Of a stretch of 64,000 bases of DNA, positions 32,551 through 44,169 are shown piece by piece (position 1 is the stretch's first letter; each line of letters opens with the position of its first letter). The notes beneath the pieces were generated by a model, which was not told the DNA's origin, did not search any database, and was given only the letters and a program-made list of their open reading frames with translations. Made by a program: the position numbers and the translations under genes. Source of the DNA: Gongronella butleri (taxonomy: Eukaryota; Mucoromycota; Mucoromycetes; Mucorales; Cunninghamellaceae); assembly GCA_025201375.1 (NCBI GenBank), contig JAIWZP010000026.1:372001-436000 (forward strand), given 5' to 3'.

Positions 32551-34402
32551 ATGGATAGTACAGACGAGAAGAAAGGGACCACTAGCCAGCTGGGCCCTGA
32601 TCAAGTAGCGGCGATCGGTGCGGATGTGATTCGCCCTCAGCATCGCGGCCTTTATGACACTGGCGTCACGTTCGAGGAATACAACTACTACGCTGAATTG
32701 ACCCGTGCGGAAGAAGACAAGCACCCTGACCATGACAAGGAACGTGGCTGGCTTTCAGTGATTTTCCCTTCGAAATCGGACACTGGCGTTCAGCAAGGTG
32801 AAGTGGACAAATCCGGCCGAAACACCAATGATCCCGCTGTCAAAGCGACAATCACGGATGAAGAATGGGAGAATGCTTCTCGTGCGCTTCGCACGGCTAG
32901 CCGTGGCGCCATTTTCTATCTAATCACCACGGATATCTTGGGTCCTTTTGCTCTTCCTTTTGCTTTTGCTACCATGGGCTGGGGGTAAGTGTGAAGATGG
33001 CCTCTTTATCAAAAGAAATGGCCTCCTCATTGTCCTTTTACTATTTATTTTACTCTCTAGACCCGGTATTGCCCTGTTCACTGTGTTTGCTGGTCTTGCT
33101 GGTTATTCCGGCTATCTCCTCTGGGTGGCCTTCCTTGGCCTTGATTCGTACCAATATCCGGTGCGCAATTTTGGTGACCTTGGTTTCCGCTTGTTTGGCA
33201 GCTGGTCCCGCTACTTGTTCAATATTCTTCAGAGTCTTCAGCTGATTCTCAATGTTGGTCTGATTGTGATTTCTAATGGCGAGGCCTTGTCGCAGGTGTC
33301 GCAATTCAAACTGTGCTTCATTGTGTGCTGCTTAATCTGGGCGATCGTGGGCTTCCTTCTCGGCCAAATTCGCACGCTTCAAAAGTTTGGATGGATTGCT
33401 AATGCTGCGGTGTGGATCAACATTGCTTGTATGATCGTGACCATGGCGGCTGCTGCTCATCAGCTGCCAAACTATGCTGCTGCTAGCCAGTCTGCGGGTG
33501 CTCTTTTTGACGATGGCGCATTGGTGACGCAAAACGCGGACGGCAGTTGGCCCCCTGTTCAAACAAGTGGCGGCATTCCTCCAAGCTCCGGTGGATTCGT
33601 GGGCTCTGTCAGCGGCGCCATGAACGCCGTGTTCGCTTATGGCGGCTCCATGGTTTTCCCGGAATTTATGGCCGAAATGAAGCGCCCCAAGGATTTCTTG
33701 ACCGCTATGTGGGCCTCGCAAACGTTTATTTACATCGTGTACATGTTCTATGGTCTCTTTATCTATGGCTATCAAGGTCAGTACACGGTGAACCCCACTT
33801 ACTTGGGTATTAGTGGCTATGCTTTGCAAACGGTGGGCAATGTGTTTGCCATGCTCAGTGCTGCCATTGCTGCTGCCCTGTACGGAAATATCGGCGTCAA
33901 GGTACTCTATCACAATATCTTTGTGGACATCCTTCGGTTCCCTCCTCTCACGACAAAGGGCGGCAAGATCTGGTGGGCGATCATGATCCCTATTTATTGG
34001 GCTTTGGCTTTTGTGATTGCGGCGGCTATTCCCAATTTCTCTGGACTGACCTCCGTCGTGGCGGCCTTTTGTATCCTTCAATTCACCTACACGTTCCCTC
34101 CTTTACTCGCGCTCGGCTATTGGATTAAGAAGCGAGCAATGCAATCCGATGAAGGATTCGACCCTGCGACTGGCCAAACGATCCGCAACGACAATGGACT
34201 TCGACGTGTCCTCCGCGGCTTCTTCTTCCCAGGCTTCTTCTCGCACCGCGGCTTCTACATCAATGTGTTCAACGTCTTGTACATGCTGGGTGCGCTGGCC
34301 ATGGCTGGTCTTGGTGCTTATTCGGCTATTGAGGTGTTGACCTCGGCATTTGCGACCAGTGTGACCACATCGTTCACCTGCCAAAGCCCCGTGGAACACT
34401 AA
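32551..34402 (+). CDS. Amino-acid transporter, AAAP/SLC36-38-like
   Basis: Two exons (32551-32984 and 33061-34402) give 591 residues. Residues 1-115 form a charged cytosolic tail. About eleven membrane segments follow, opening with ITTDILGPFALPFAFATMGW, the first-helix signature of the amino acid/auxin permease superfamily, where the unwound Gly-Pro binds substrate. Later segments include SGAMNAVFAYGGSMVFPEFMAEM, which marks helix 6 in this superfamily, and a conserved MKRPKDF loop. It likely imports neutral amino acids by proton symport at the plasma or vacuolar membrane; the substrate is not determinable. The start is the first ATG in frame. It is the only multi-exon gene here with a single intron, and AATAAA follows at 34431. 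Confidence 0.9.
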
Positions 34403-34927
34403 TACAGTCATTTGTAACACATCTTTATGCAATAAACATTTGGTCTCGGAACAAAAAGAAACAACGTCGTGCAAAAATGAACCAAAAGTTCGTCGGGTTC
34501 CCGCGCAAAGTTCAGCAGTGACCACCCATTTTTGTATCCGGATGTTCTGGGTCATGTTCAGCCACGTTGCGCAGCTAGTGGAACATTTACGCATAAACCA
34601 GAAAAAGACCCACGCAAACCTGTCTGAGCACGCAACTGTTTAAAAATTTAACCTATGCGCAGGGTGACATTGGTCGCGCGAGCGCCAGAGGGCAAGGAAT
34701 AGCGGGAAAAAAACGACAAAAACGCGCTTTCACCCGCTTTTTTTCTTTTTTTTTTGCGCAGGCTAGAAAAAAACCCAAGGAATCCCGAGGCCGGCGCGCC
34801 ACCAAGCAAGCGCCCATGACCGCGCACCCAGAGGTAAAACGCCACTGCAAGTCTTGTTCTCTTTTTTTTATTGACAATTGCCCCCCCCCACTGGAGATAT
34901 CAAAAGGGGGCTGGTATCGATGGGAAT
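34403..34927. other. Short intergenic region between convergent genes
   Basis: The transporter and the DDT gene converge here. Apart from the polyadenylation signal nothing is recognised. Confidence 0.4.
34431..34436 (+). terminator. Polyadenylation signal of the transporter gene
   Basis: AATAAA 29 bases after the stop. Confidence 0.5.
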
Positions 34928-36480
34928 TTAGAGGCTCATGACGCCTTGGGAGGCGACTGGGGTGTCACAATCCATGGTGGTGAGCTGCGTGTCGCACTCC
35001 GTCTCTGTGCGCTGTGTATCTTCCAAGGCATTGGTGCGCTGTGTGTCGCAGTCCATGTCGTCCACTTTTTCGGATGACTTGCTTTTCATGTCGTCGTCGT
35101 CGTCATTGTCTTCGTCACCGTCGTGGGTGGTGGGCGGGCTGGGCAATGGCTTGTCGTCGCCATCCATGTACTTTTCAATGGCATCGGCGCCATGGAGCCG
35201 GCGGCTCGACCGTGTGGGCCGCGTGGCCAATGGAGCAGGTGCAGGTGGTTCGGCGGCACGGCGGTGGCGGCTGCTGCGGCGGCGCGACGCGCTGCCCGAG
35301 CTGCTCGCACTGTCGTACGCGTCATCGGACGCGTCGCTTGGCATTGCATCGTCAAAGAACTCTTCCGTGTACCGCACAGGCTTGCGACGCGCGCGCCTCG
35401 GCAGCTCACGTGGCTCCTGCAGCTGCAGCTCAAGCACACGCGCCAACTTGAGCGCCTCGCGTCGATCGCGCCGCTCCGCCGCCTTGATGGCGTCTTCGAT
35501 GAATGGCACCGCTTCCTCAAGCAATGTCGCACCTAGGGCACTCTCTCTGGCATCCGTTGATTGTTCTTGTTCGTTAGCAAATTCGCGCAATTCGTCCAGA
35601 TCGCGACAAACTAGCAAAAAAAGAAAAATTAAGACGCGTTTTCCTTTTTTTTTCCTTTTTTTTTTTTGCTTGTTTTTTACCGATTTCCCACGTGCATTTG
35701 GGGGAGGAGGACGGCTTTTCGCGCCACAGGTACGGCGACTCGCCAAAGCGCCAGTAGGCACGCTTGTGACGATCGATGCCAAGGGGCGTGGGCACCAATG
35801 GATTGCGAACGGACCGATCTTGCCGCGTCACGTCATAATAATGGGTGATCATCGCGCGCACCGCATTGCTGTCCGTCAACTGCAATTCGACCATCGTGTA
35901 CAGCAAGTCCAACTATACCAAGAGCGAATAAGTCGACATGGCGGCGGAAAAAGAGTTTTTTTTTTTTTTTTTTTACCTTGGTCAGGCCATCAAGAGCCTG
36001 GAAGCCGCCATTTTCCTTCACTGGATTGATCTCAAGGTCCAATTGGTTGTCCATGATTTTTTGTCGGATGAACTCCCTCAGTGCACGCGACTCAGAACCG
36101 ACCCTAAGATTTAAAAAAAAAAAAAAATGTGAGAAAGTTATCCATTTTGCCTCGTTTTCTCGAGAAACGTTACTTGATCATGACTTTGCGATTCAGCGCG
36201 TTGCTCAGAAACACGCACATGAGCTCAGAGAGCACCGCATCGTCGTTCTTGACCACCGCGTCTTCGAGGACCTAGAAATAAAGCATAAAAAAACGCGTGT
36301 AAGCAATAAAAACAGATAACAAAGGATGCGACAAGTACAAAAACGTACGCGGGGGTTGACAGTCCCGGGCGGCGGGTGGATGTCGGCAATGGCAGGGTCC
36401 TTGAACAGCACACAAAACGCGTAAATGAAAGCAATTTGCCAGTATGACCAGGGTGTCAGTGTCGTGGGCTCAGGATCCAT
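34928..36480 (-). CDS. DDT/WHIM-domain chromatin-remodelling subunit
   Basis: Five exons on the minus strand (36480-36349, 36271-36174, 36103-35977, 35912-35681, 35610-34928) give 423 residues. Residues ~8-75 resemble a DDT domain (WSYWQIAFIYAFCVLFKDPA ... VLSELMCVFLSNALN). Residues ~120-190 contain a WHIM-type module: LDLLYTMVELQLTDSNAVR and, strongly diagnostic, PLGIDRHKRAYWRFGESPYLW. This pair occurs in partners of ISWI-type remodellers (RSF1, CECR2, ACF1/Itc1, Ioc3 type), where it contacts the ATPase and linker DNA. The C-terminal half is Ser/Arg-rich then acidic with repeated CDTQ(R/L)T units (QRTNALEDTQRTETECDTQL). No PHD finger or bromodomain, so it is a short family member. Nuclear. 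Confidence 0.82.
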
Positions 36481-36686
36481 GAAGAGAGAGAGAAAGAGAG
36501 AGACAGAGAAGAGAAAAAAGGAGACACGGAAAGAGGGGGGAAGGCAAAAAAAGAGGCGGAGCCCATCAACACGCTTTTTTTTTTTTGCTGGAGCGCGGCT
36601 GCGGAGAATGAAATTTTCCCATTTTCGTTTTTTTTTTTGGTTTTTTTGTTCATTATTATTATTTATTTTATTGACATTGAGGACAA

Positions 36687-38714
36687 TTACACCATGAGGG
36701 AGCGGCGCTTTGTGCTGATGCTCGGCCTATGTTGAGCCCACCACGATTTTAATGGCACAACCATGGATCTTCGACGCGACGCGTCGATGGATATGGTGTC
36801 CGACGAGCGATCGGAGGACGAAGATGATGATGATGAAGACGCGTGCGCGGTCGTGCGCGGTGGAGGGCACGATGGCGGCCTCGGGCGGCGCGTTGCTGTT
36901 GTTGTTGTGGAAGAGACATTGGGTGGTGCTGGTGGTGCCAAATGGGGCGGCATGGACATGCGATGGGCATTGGATGACGAGAGGCTTGGAAGCGGGGGCA
37001 TGGGCGGTGCGCGGCGTTGGTCGTACTGCAAGAGCTTGCGCAAGGACGCGGGCAATGGGTTGGTACGCGGGCCCGGCGGCGGCAAAGGCGAAGGATGGAT
37101 TTTTTTCTTGTTTTGAGAGGCATGCAGATGGATGGTGGGTGGATTGGCGACGATGACGCTTGCGCGGCGGCTGAACAACAGATCAGTCTCCTCGTCATCA
37201 TGATGACGATGTATAGAGGTGGGCGGCATCGATGACTGTGCGCCATGAAAGATGAATTGGTACGGATGGAGCGCATCAAACAGATGGCCGGGATAGAAAT
37301 CGAAATCTGGACGCGTTGGAAAATGTGGCGTGACGGTCAGAGGGTACACGAGCACCAAGATACGCACGCGGACACGCTGCGACCATCCGACATGGTGCGA
37401 TGGCGCAGCAGCCATCATATCTGCCAATGAAAGACGCCGTGGGGGAGGTTGCGTGGTGTTGGACGATGCCTCGGCCGCGTGCTTGGCACATAAAAAGGGA
37501 CGTTGTTGTTGTTGCTGTTGCTGTTGTTGTTGTTGCAATTGATGTGCTTGGATGGCTTTGGCGACCATTTCCGGCGATGCGTCCTTGTCAATGAAACAAT
37601 CCTCAGCATATAAATGAGACAATTGCAGATGGATGCCTGTCCATGTGGACAATCGCTGTCTTGCATGCTCCATGTCACATTTAAAGGGCGCAAGCAGCCG
37701 CTGTTGGTGTTGGTGCTTATGATGATGCTGATGATGATGATCTTGCGTTAAGAAATCCTTGGTATCCAATGCGGCACTCTCGCGATAAGTGCTGCGCAGC
37801 GTCTGAAGCCACGCCCATTCGTCATGCGACAACGCCGTATCATCACGTACACGCACGCACGGCAATCGATGTTCTTTGTGTCGTTCCAGGTACAATTGGA
37901 TTGTGCGCATCCCAGGTGACGCTTGTGGATAAAACAATGCCAAATACAGACCCGGTGCCAACGACGACTCGTACGACGCGTCAATCACCGACGGCTCACG
38001 CGGCGGCGACCACAAAGGCACGCTCAATCCCTTGCCAAATCGCTTCTTCTTGGTCTTTTTCGCTTTTGGCGCCTTTTTCTCCTTTTCCGTGGGTAAGGAC
38101 TTGGATGAGGAAGTCGCCGGGGCAATGGGAGATGCAGCCGTGATGGCCGGGTTCGGGACCGATGAATTCGACGCATTGGGCAATGTGAATGGGTACCAAT
38201 GCAACCGTGATGCGCGCGATAATGGATGAGGCAGCATTGCCTGGAGCTTGTCAAATGGAAACAACACGACAAGCAGCTTGATGTGTGCCAGGTTGATCGG
38301 TCGCCGGTACAATGTTCCGCGATACCGGCTGTTCATGCTCAAATCGCCGCTGTTGCTGCTGCCGCCCAGCATCTGCTGCAAAAGCCGCCCGTGCGCGTCA
38401 ATAAATCGCGACAATAGCCATTGGTCGTCGTCGCTTGGAGCCACATCATGGCCTTGTGTCCATTTTAGCATCGACAGAAATTCCGGACTTGCAAGTGTCA
38501 ACGCCTGGAATGCCGCGCGATCGCGTGTAAACAGCGGCACCATCGGCAATTGCTGATGTCGTGTCAGTAAAACATAAGGATCAATTGGCGCTTCGTGCAA
38601 TGGACACCGCCCAGATCCCGAGGATGATCCATTAAACACCAGAAACCCAAGATACACGCTGTGTTGCTTGCCCCGCAGCGACGAGAACAGAGTCGTCTCT
38701 TTTTTACGCATCAT
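36687..38714 (-). CDS. Unrecognised 675-residue protein with low-complexity C-terminal half
   Basis: A single open frame without introns from the first ATG (38714, MMRKKETTL); the frame upstream lacks an ATG. Residues 1-330 look folded: LRGKQHSVYLGFLVFNG, PIDPYVLLTRHQQLPMVPLF, RRPINLAHIKLLVVLFPF and YLALFYPQASPGMRTIQLYL. They are broken by a Lys-rich insert (KEKKAPKAKKTKKKR). The rest contains His/Gln runs, a 12-Gln tract, Pro-rich segments (PPPGPRTNPLP) and a Ser run near the end, closing in a basic tail. I do not recognise any domain. An intronless long gene is unusual among these neighbours. It could be a regulatory or scaffold protein; no function is proposed. Confidence 0.7.
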   Translation of the reverse strand: MMRKKETTLFSSLRGKQHSVYLGFLVFNGSSSGSGRCPLHEAPIDPYVLLTRHQQLPMVPLFTRDRAAFQALTLASPEFLSMLKWTQGHDVAPSDDDQWLLSRFIDAHGRLLQQMLGGSSNSGDLSMNSRYRGTLYRRPINLAHIKLLVVLFPFDKLQAMLPHPLSRASRLHWYPFTLPNASNSSVPNPAITAASPIAPATSSSKSLPTEKEKKAPKAKKTKKKRFGKGLSVPLWSPPREPSVIDASYESSLAPGLYLALFYPQASPGMRTIQLYLERHKEHRLPCVRVRDDTALSHDEWAWLQTLRSTYRESAALDTKDFLTQDHHHQHHHKHQHQQRLLAPFKCDMEHARQRLSTWTGIHLQLSHLYAEDCFIDKDASPEMVAKAIQAHQLQQQQQQQQQQQRPFLCAKHAAEASSNTTQPPPRRLSLADMMAAAPSHHVGWSQRVRVRILVLVYPLTVTPHFPTRPDFDFYPGHLFDALHPYQFIFHGAQSSMPPTSIHRHHDDEETDLLFSRRASVIVANPPTIHLHASQNKKKIHPSPLPPPGPRTNPLPASLRKLLQYDQRRAPPMPPLPSLSSSNAHRMSMPPHLAPPAPPNVSSTTTTATRRPRPPSCPPPRTTAHASSSSSSSSSDRSSDTISIDASRRRSMVVPLKSWWAQHRPSISTKRRSLMV

Positions 38715-38969
38715 GACAACAAAAGCAAATTCCGAAAAAAGAACGAGAAAGACAGAAAAAAAAAGAAAAAGAAAATGAGAGAGAGAAAGAGAAAGAGAAA
38801 CGAGAACAAAAGGATGCAATGGGGGCAAAAAAGGGCATTCTTGTTGATCAAGCTCCTTAATCCGCCATTTGGCGGATCCACCCCAAGATCGCTCCCTTTT
38901 TTTTTTGTTCTCCCTCCCTCTCTTTTAGACTCGAAATCACCGTCCTCATGCTCGGGCTGTCAAGCCTTT

Positions 38970-39024
<55 letters not shown>

Positions 39025-40149
39025 AGGAGGACAGGATCAAGTCTTGGCTCCCTCTTTTTTTTTTATCCAATGCCCCCTCCTGGTTCGCCTTCATTCATCA
39101 TCGGGTCATCAAAACAGTCACCGGATGAACAAAGACCACGCCCAAAAGCCCCATTTCTGCGCGTGTCAAAATAGCACGCCAGCAAAAATCATGCGCGACA
39201 CGATGCATTGACGCGTGCGTCATGCATAAATACCGCACGTCCTGCGAAACAGAATATTTGTATGGGAACTGATCGTTTTACAACACGGTGGCCTTTGCTC
39301 CTTCTGGGGTCAATGGCGGCAAAAAAAAAAAAAAAAAAAGTTGCTCACTATGACCGTGCCATGGCGCACTTTTGAATGCTTAAATGGGAGACGGAAGTGG
39401 TGTCACGGTCTTGAAATCCGATCCCAAGCTTTACATTTGTCAACTAGGCCGATCCAACCTTGCGGTTGAGCAACCCGTGTCGCGACCTCCCTTTTTTTTT
39501 TTACTTGTTTTGTAAAGGCCCCCTGGCACAACAATCCCTATTTAGACTTGTGTGTGATGGTGTGGTGGTGTGATGAGTTTTTTGCTTACTTCCCTCCCTT
39601 TCTTCTGAATTGTAACCTCCATCGCTCCTTGGGGATCCTCAAAGGAGGGCAGGGGAAGTGAAAAAAAGAAGAAAATCGACGATCGCGGCAGCCGAGCACG
39701 TGAGATGATGCCTCTTTGTCGCGCAGCGGGCCATCGGAGCGACGCCTTGCGTTCGTGCACTTGCCATTCGGCGTATGTGGGGACATGAATAAAAGAAAAA
39801 AATCAGGCAAAAAAAGGTGAAGCGCGCTAAATCATTACGTTTTGGCCGTTTGCAAGATATCCTGATCTCATTTGACGCCAAACAAAGAAAATCAAGTCGA
39901 TGGTCCTTTGACAGGATGCTGCAGCGATTGCCAGCGTGTTTGAATGGCTTCAAAACTGGCATTTTACCCTCATTTTTACTACCCATCGCAAAATGATGCA
40001 TGCCACCATCCCGCGAAACATTGGGCATCAAGAAGCCATTACCAAGACTTTGATAACTTTCAAAGTTGAAGTTATTTGGACAAAGTTTTCGTGCTTTTTT
40101 CTTAGAAAAACTCAAAAAAATCGTTTTTATTTTTTTGCGCGGAATCTCC
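38715..40149. other. Intergenic, with a 52-nt A tract
   Basis: 38971-39022 is 52 consecutive A on the plus strand (T on the minus strand). The rest is AT-rich with no supportable gene. Confidence 0.5.
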
Positions 40150-40960
40150 AAACGTGACGGGCGCCGAAACGCGTCTCAACGTGAACAGACAAGCTGAAAA
40201 CCCTAGGTAGGGCATAATTTTGCAGCTCCAAATGGTCTTGCGGGACCGCCAGACGCTAATCGGCAAATCTGTCGTCTCGAGCTCCAAAACCAAAATCGAA
40301 AATTCAGGTTCTTGGAATTGCACCAAACTTGTAAACAAAGTGAATCGCGTGGAGCAACCGAGGAAAACGCCAGAAAGGAGTCCGATCTATGCAGTGGTTC
40401 ACGAGCAATCAGCGATTTTAGACGAAACTTCAATCGCGATTTGCACAGGAAAAACGCATCCATGGAGCCGAGATGACGCGTCCACTAGCAAGAGGCACTC
40501 CAGATGCGTGGAATTGATAAGACCAGGCGCGCGTCATTCGACGTCTGACGCGGTTTTTCACGCGTCCAAGTTGCCCCGCAAACGGACTGGTCGCGTCAAA
40601 ATCTCCCAGAACTCGCTTTTTGCAGTGATCATCCACACCCACGTATGCGGCAGCCCGTGCTCGTTCTGATGATCTGTGTTTCATGGCTCTGTGGTCAATT
40701 TTCGCCGACTTTTCCTTGGCGCGAAAAAAAAGAGGCAATTAGCATTTTACGCGGCAACCAACCAATGCACATCCTTTTTTTATTGCATTTCTGTCAGTGA
40801 ATGTGGTGTGGTTACCATGTGGTTGAATGGCGTGGCAGTTGGATGACCTAAATTTGGCTTTTTTCAAATCCTCGACTGCACCCCTTGGAAAATTCGCGAT
40901 TTTTGACCATGGTCATTGCGCGCCATCTAGCGGCACCAGTGGCTCGTGGGTGGGTCCATT
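40150..40960 (+). repeat. Dispersed repeat R1, copy C
   Basis: The best-preserved plus-oriented copy. It contains the uninterrupted insertion site (ATGCAGTGGTTCACG, about 40397-40411) and the terminal block GCGCGCCATCTAGCGGC at 40918. No intact coding frame; likely a non-autonomous transposon or retroelement fragment. Confidence 0.8.
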
Positions 40961-41550
40961 CGCACGGCAAAGCTTACCTGCATGGACTGGAATTATAAAA
41001 ATGACCTGTGAATGTATAAAGTTGAGGCGAGTCAGCCATAAAACAACGAAATAGCTTCAATCGCCATGATCTTGTCAAACATGCAATAGGGCACCCGTTT
41101 TTATGGTACACCACGCTACTACAGGCACGGAAACACAAAGTATCCGCAGTAAGCTCGGCCCAAATCCACAAAAAGTCATATCTTAAATGCATCAAAAAGC
41201 TTAAAATGTACAAATTCGAATTTGTTGGTATTCACATTGATCCAACTGCGGTCAAGTTTGAGTCAGATGTCCGTCATGGCTATTAAAGCAATAGGTAAAA
41301 GATGAAAAGAGTCCAAACATCATGAACTCTAGCCCTGGAGAAGGTTTAATCGAAACAAAATCTTCCATGGACAAGGTGGCACAAGCGGACGATCAAACCA
41401 AGGATGTTCTGGCGTGATAAAAAATGTGCAGACTTCATGTCTGTATCGGGCAAGCCCAGTTTCTCTTTGTGGCTGATGACCAGGGAACGCAACAATCGCA
41501 AAACCATGCAAAATACGCCAAATTTCTATGTTTTATTTCAATGCAATGCT
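40961..41550. other. Intergenic, nothing recognised
   Basis: No gene, RNA or repeat that I can support. Confidence 0.4.
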
Positions 41551-41997
41551 TTATGTTGCGGTGTCGTGCCATGGCAAAGCAATGGCAGGGCCTTTGCGCT
41601 TTTCGAGACGGTTGACGCCGTCGTCGGCAGGCTCGTAAAAATGGATGGTGGGCGGTTCGGGGCTGAAACGCACAGCTGAGCGCGATCTGCGGCGTGCACC
41701 GCCTGCACCGTGGGCGCGCGGGACTCGCAGGTGGCCAGTATCGTCGTCGTCGTTGCCATTGGCCTCGCCATGGTCCTTGTGCTTGTCATCGTCATCATTC
41801 TCATCTTCATTTTCAGCTGTTTCTAGGTGTTGCAATTGAGGTGGCGGCATGCTGAGCGAGCGGCGACGCGCTGAAGACGTCGGCATGGATAGACGCCCGC
41901 GGCGCTCGTCATCATCATCATCGTCATCGTCATTATTGCCCAGCCTCTCGAGAGTTTCATGCCGCACATTCGATATTGGCGCAGCAGGCTCGCCCAT
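41551..41997 (-). CDS. Small acidic protein, unrecognised
   Basis: 148 residues from the ATG at 41997. Two acidic blocks (an eight-Asp run near residue 25 and another near 65-85) alternate with RRxS sites (SARRRSLSMP, ARRRSRSAVRFS), which would suit basophilic kinases. The C-terminal SAVRFSPEPPTIHFYEP is the only part that looks conserved. It loosely recalls short docking motifs (V-x-F) of phosphatase regulators but does not match the full consensus. An upstream short exon is possible. I assign no function. Confidence 0.55.
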   Translation of the reverse strand: MGEPAAPISNVRHETLERLGNNDDDDDDDDERRGRLSMPTSSARRRSLSMPPPQLQHLETAENEDENDDDDKHKDHGEANGNDDDDTGHLRVPRAHGAGGARRRSRSAVRFSPEPPTIHFYEPADDGVNRLEKRKGPAIALPWHDTAT

Positions 41998-42339
41998 GAA
42001 TTTATTGCGCCAAAAGGCAAGAAGCGAACAAAAAGAGAAAGAAAGTGCAACCCCCCTGCGTCGAAAAAGAAAGTCGGGTAAATAAAAGGCTCCCACGCCT
42101 TGAGAACCCCAGCTTCGTCGGACTTTTTTGCGTTTTTCGCTCCCGTTTCCTGGTTTTTTATACGCGTTCCCTACCTGGCGACACAAGAAGCATTGGCGTG
42201 GAGCAAATGGCTCTTTTATTATGAAAAAAATCGTTTTAAAGAGAACAGGCGAGACAAAAAAAGAAACAAAATCGAATAAAATAGAAAAAAGAAGAGGGTG
42301 TTATGTACACAGGCGAGAGAAGCAAGGGGATGGGATGCG

Positions 42340-42369
<30 letters not shown>
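42340..42369. repeat. TG dinucleotide microsatellite
   Basis: Fifteen TG units just downstream of the SNF2 stop codon. Confidence 0.95.
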
Positions 42370-42372
<3 letters not shown>

Positions 42373-42424
42373 GGATGAAGGATGAGGGTGTGTTTTTTGT
42401 TGTAAATTGAGCGACTCCGGTGCA

Positions 42425-44120
42425 TCAGTCCTCATATTCACCCAAGTCGGCGTCCATGTCGTCGTTGGCAGGCAACGCGGGCAGCGATTGAGGGGCCACG
42501 GCGCCGTTTTCCATAGGTGTATTGAACTGAGGCGTGTCTAAAGGCGGCAGCAGACCGCCAGGGGCAAACTCTTCTAGTTTGGCATGGACGATTTTCTATA
42601 AAATCATTCCAAAATGTGAATTTTTCAGTGTTTTTAAATTTTTGCAGCAACGCGACGCGTGTTTTTACCTGAAGTTCATCGGCATCGTCGTAGACAAAGG
42701 AGCCTTCCTCGTTAAAGATGCGGGCATTGTTGAACATGAGGTCGAAATCGGCGCGGAACTGCTGCAGGGTCTTGTAATAGGGAGAATGCATGCGCTTCTT
42801 GATGACATTGATGGCAATGGGGTTCTTGATCATGGTGTAGTACAATGGATATTCTTTTTTGCTGACCAGGTCCATGAACAGCTGTGCGCGCTGGCGGTAC
42901 GTGCTAACAAAAGAAATGACAGGATGAGTCTCGATTTTTTTTTTTTTTTGACATTTTTCCCCGTTATTTTCTAATTTCTTACTGCTCGTCGCCAATGATG
43001 GATTCTTCGACAGCCTGGCACACTTTTTCAAAGATGGCGGTCATTTGCTGGCGAATGCGTGGCGGGACAAGGTCTGGCCCGCTGTAAGCCTTTCGCTTAT
43101 TTGGCGTGGCATTGCCCTTGGCGCTGCCCTTCTTGGGCCTTCCGCGCTTCTTGTTGTTGGCGGCTGCAGCGGCAGCAGCGGCGGTGTTGCCACCACGGCG
43201 TCGACCACTGCCCGAATCGCTATCGTCCGAGTAAAGGAGCGATTGCTGGCCGAGAAGCTGCTGATTGCGTGCAATGGCATCGTTGAGCGGGATGTCGTTC
43301 TCGAGCGCATCGATGAATTGCTCTTCGGTGAGCCCGTCGTCGTACCGGACGTCGCCACGTGCGCGCTGGCCGCGGCCAAGCTCCAGCAAATCCTGGACGT
43401 CGCTATTGTCGACTTCTTGCTCTTGCAAGTATACGGCAGGGAGCTCGTCGTCCTGCATCAGGCGGTCCATCTTTTTACCATGGCCACCGCCCATACGCTT
43501 GAACATCTCCATCTCTGTGCGATTGCGCTCCGCGTCAATCCGCTTAAAGATGGCAAGCTCCTGGTCAGACCGTTTCAACATGTCATTCAGCTCTTCATCG
43601 TCCAAATCCTCTTCCAGGTCGCTGTCATCGTCATTCTTGTCTTCCAGCAACGTGCGCTAAAAAAGAAAAAAGAAAAAAAATGAGCTCCATGTCTCTTTTT
43701 GATCATTTTTCCATTCTTGTTTTTACCAAAAAGGCTTCACGATCCTCATCCGTGCTGCGATTGTCAAACTTGCCGGCCTGGATGACCTTGCCGTCAATGT
43801 CCAACTTGTAATTGGCGCGTGCCAGGATGTTCTCCTCAACAGAATTGGCCGAGATCAGACGGAAGATGCGCACCTCCTTGGTTTGGCCAATGCGATGCGC
43901 ACGATCCTGCGCTTGCAAGTCTTGATGCGGGTTCCAATCAGAGTCAAAAATGACAACCGTGTCGGCCGTCTGCAGATTCAGGCCAAGACCACCGGCGCGC
44001 GTGCTGAGCAAAAACACAAAATATGGCGATTCAGGCGCATTGAAGATTTGCAACAATTGCGATCGATCATCCGACTAGCAAAAAAAAAGACGAGACTCGT
44101 GAGACAATGCCCCAATTGAC

Positions 44121-44169
<49 letters not shown>

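Noticed and set aside
34938..36029. 363-codon plus-strand frame opposite the DDT gene
   Set aside because: Ser/Arg low complexity produced by the antisense of acidic and Ser-rich codons; crosses two introns of the sense gene.
39639..40151. 170-codon minus-strand frame upstream of R1 copy C
   Set aside because: Low-complexity Phe/Lys content, no domain, and it ends at the repeat edge.
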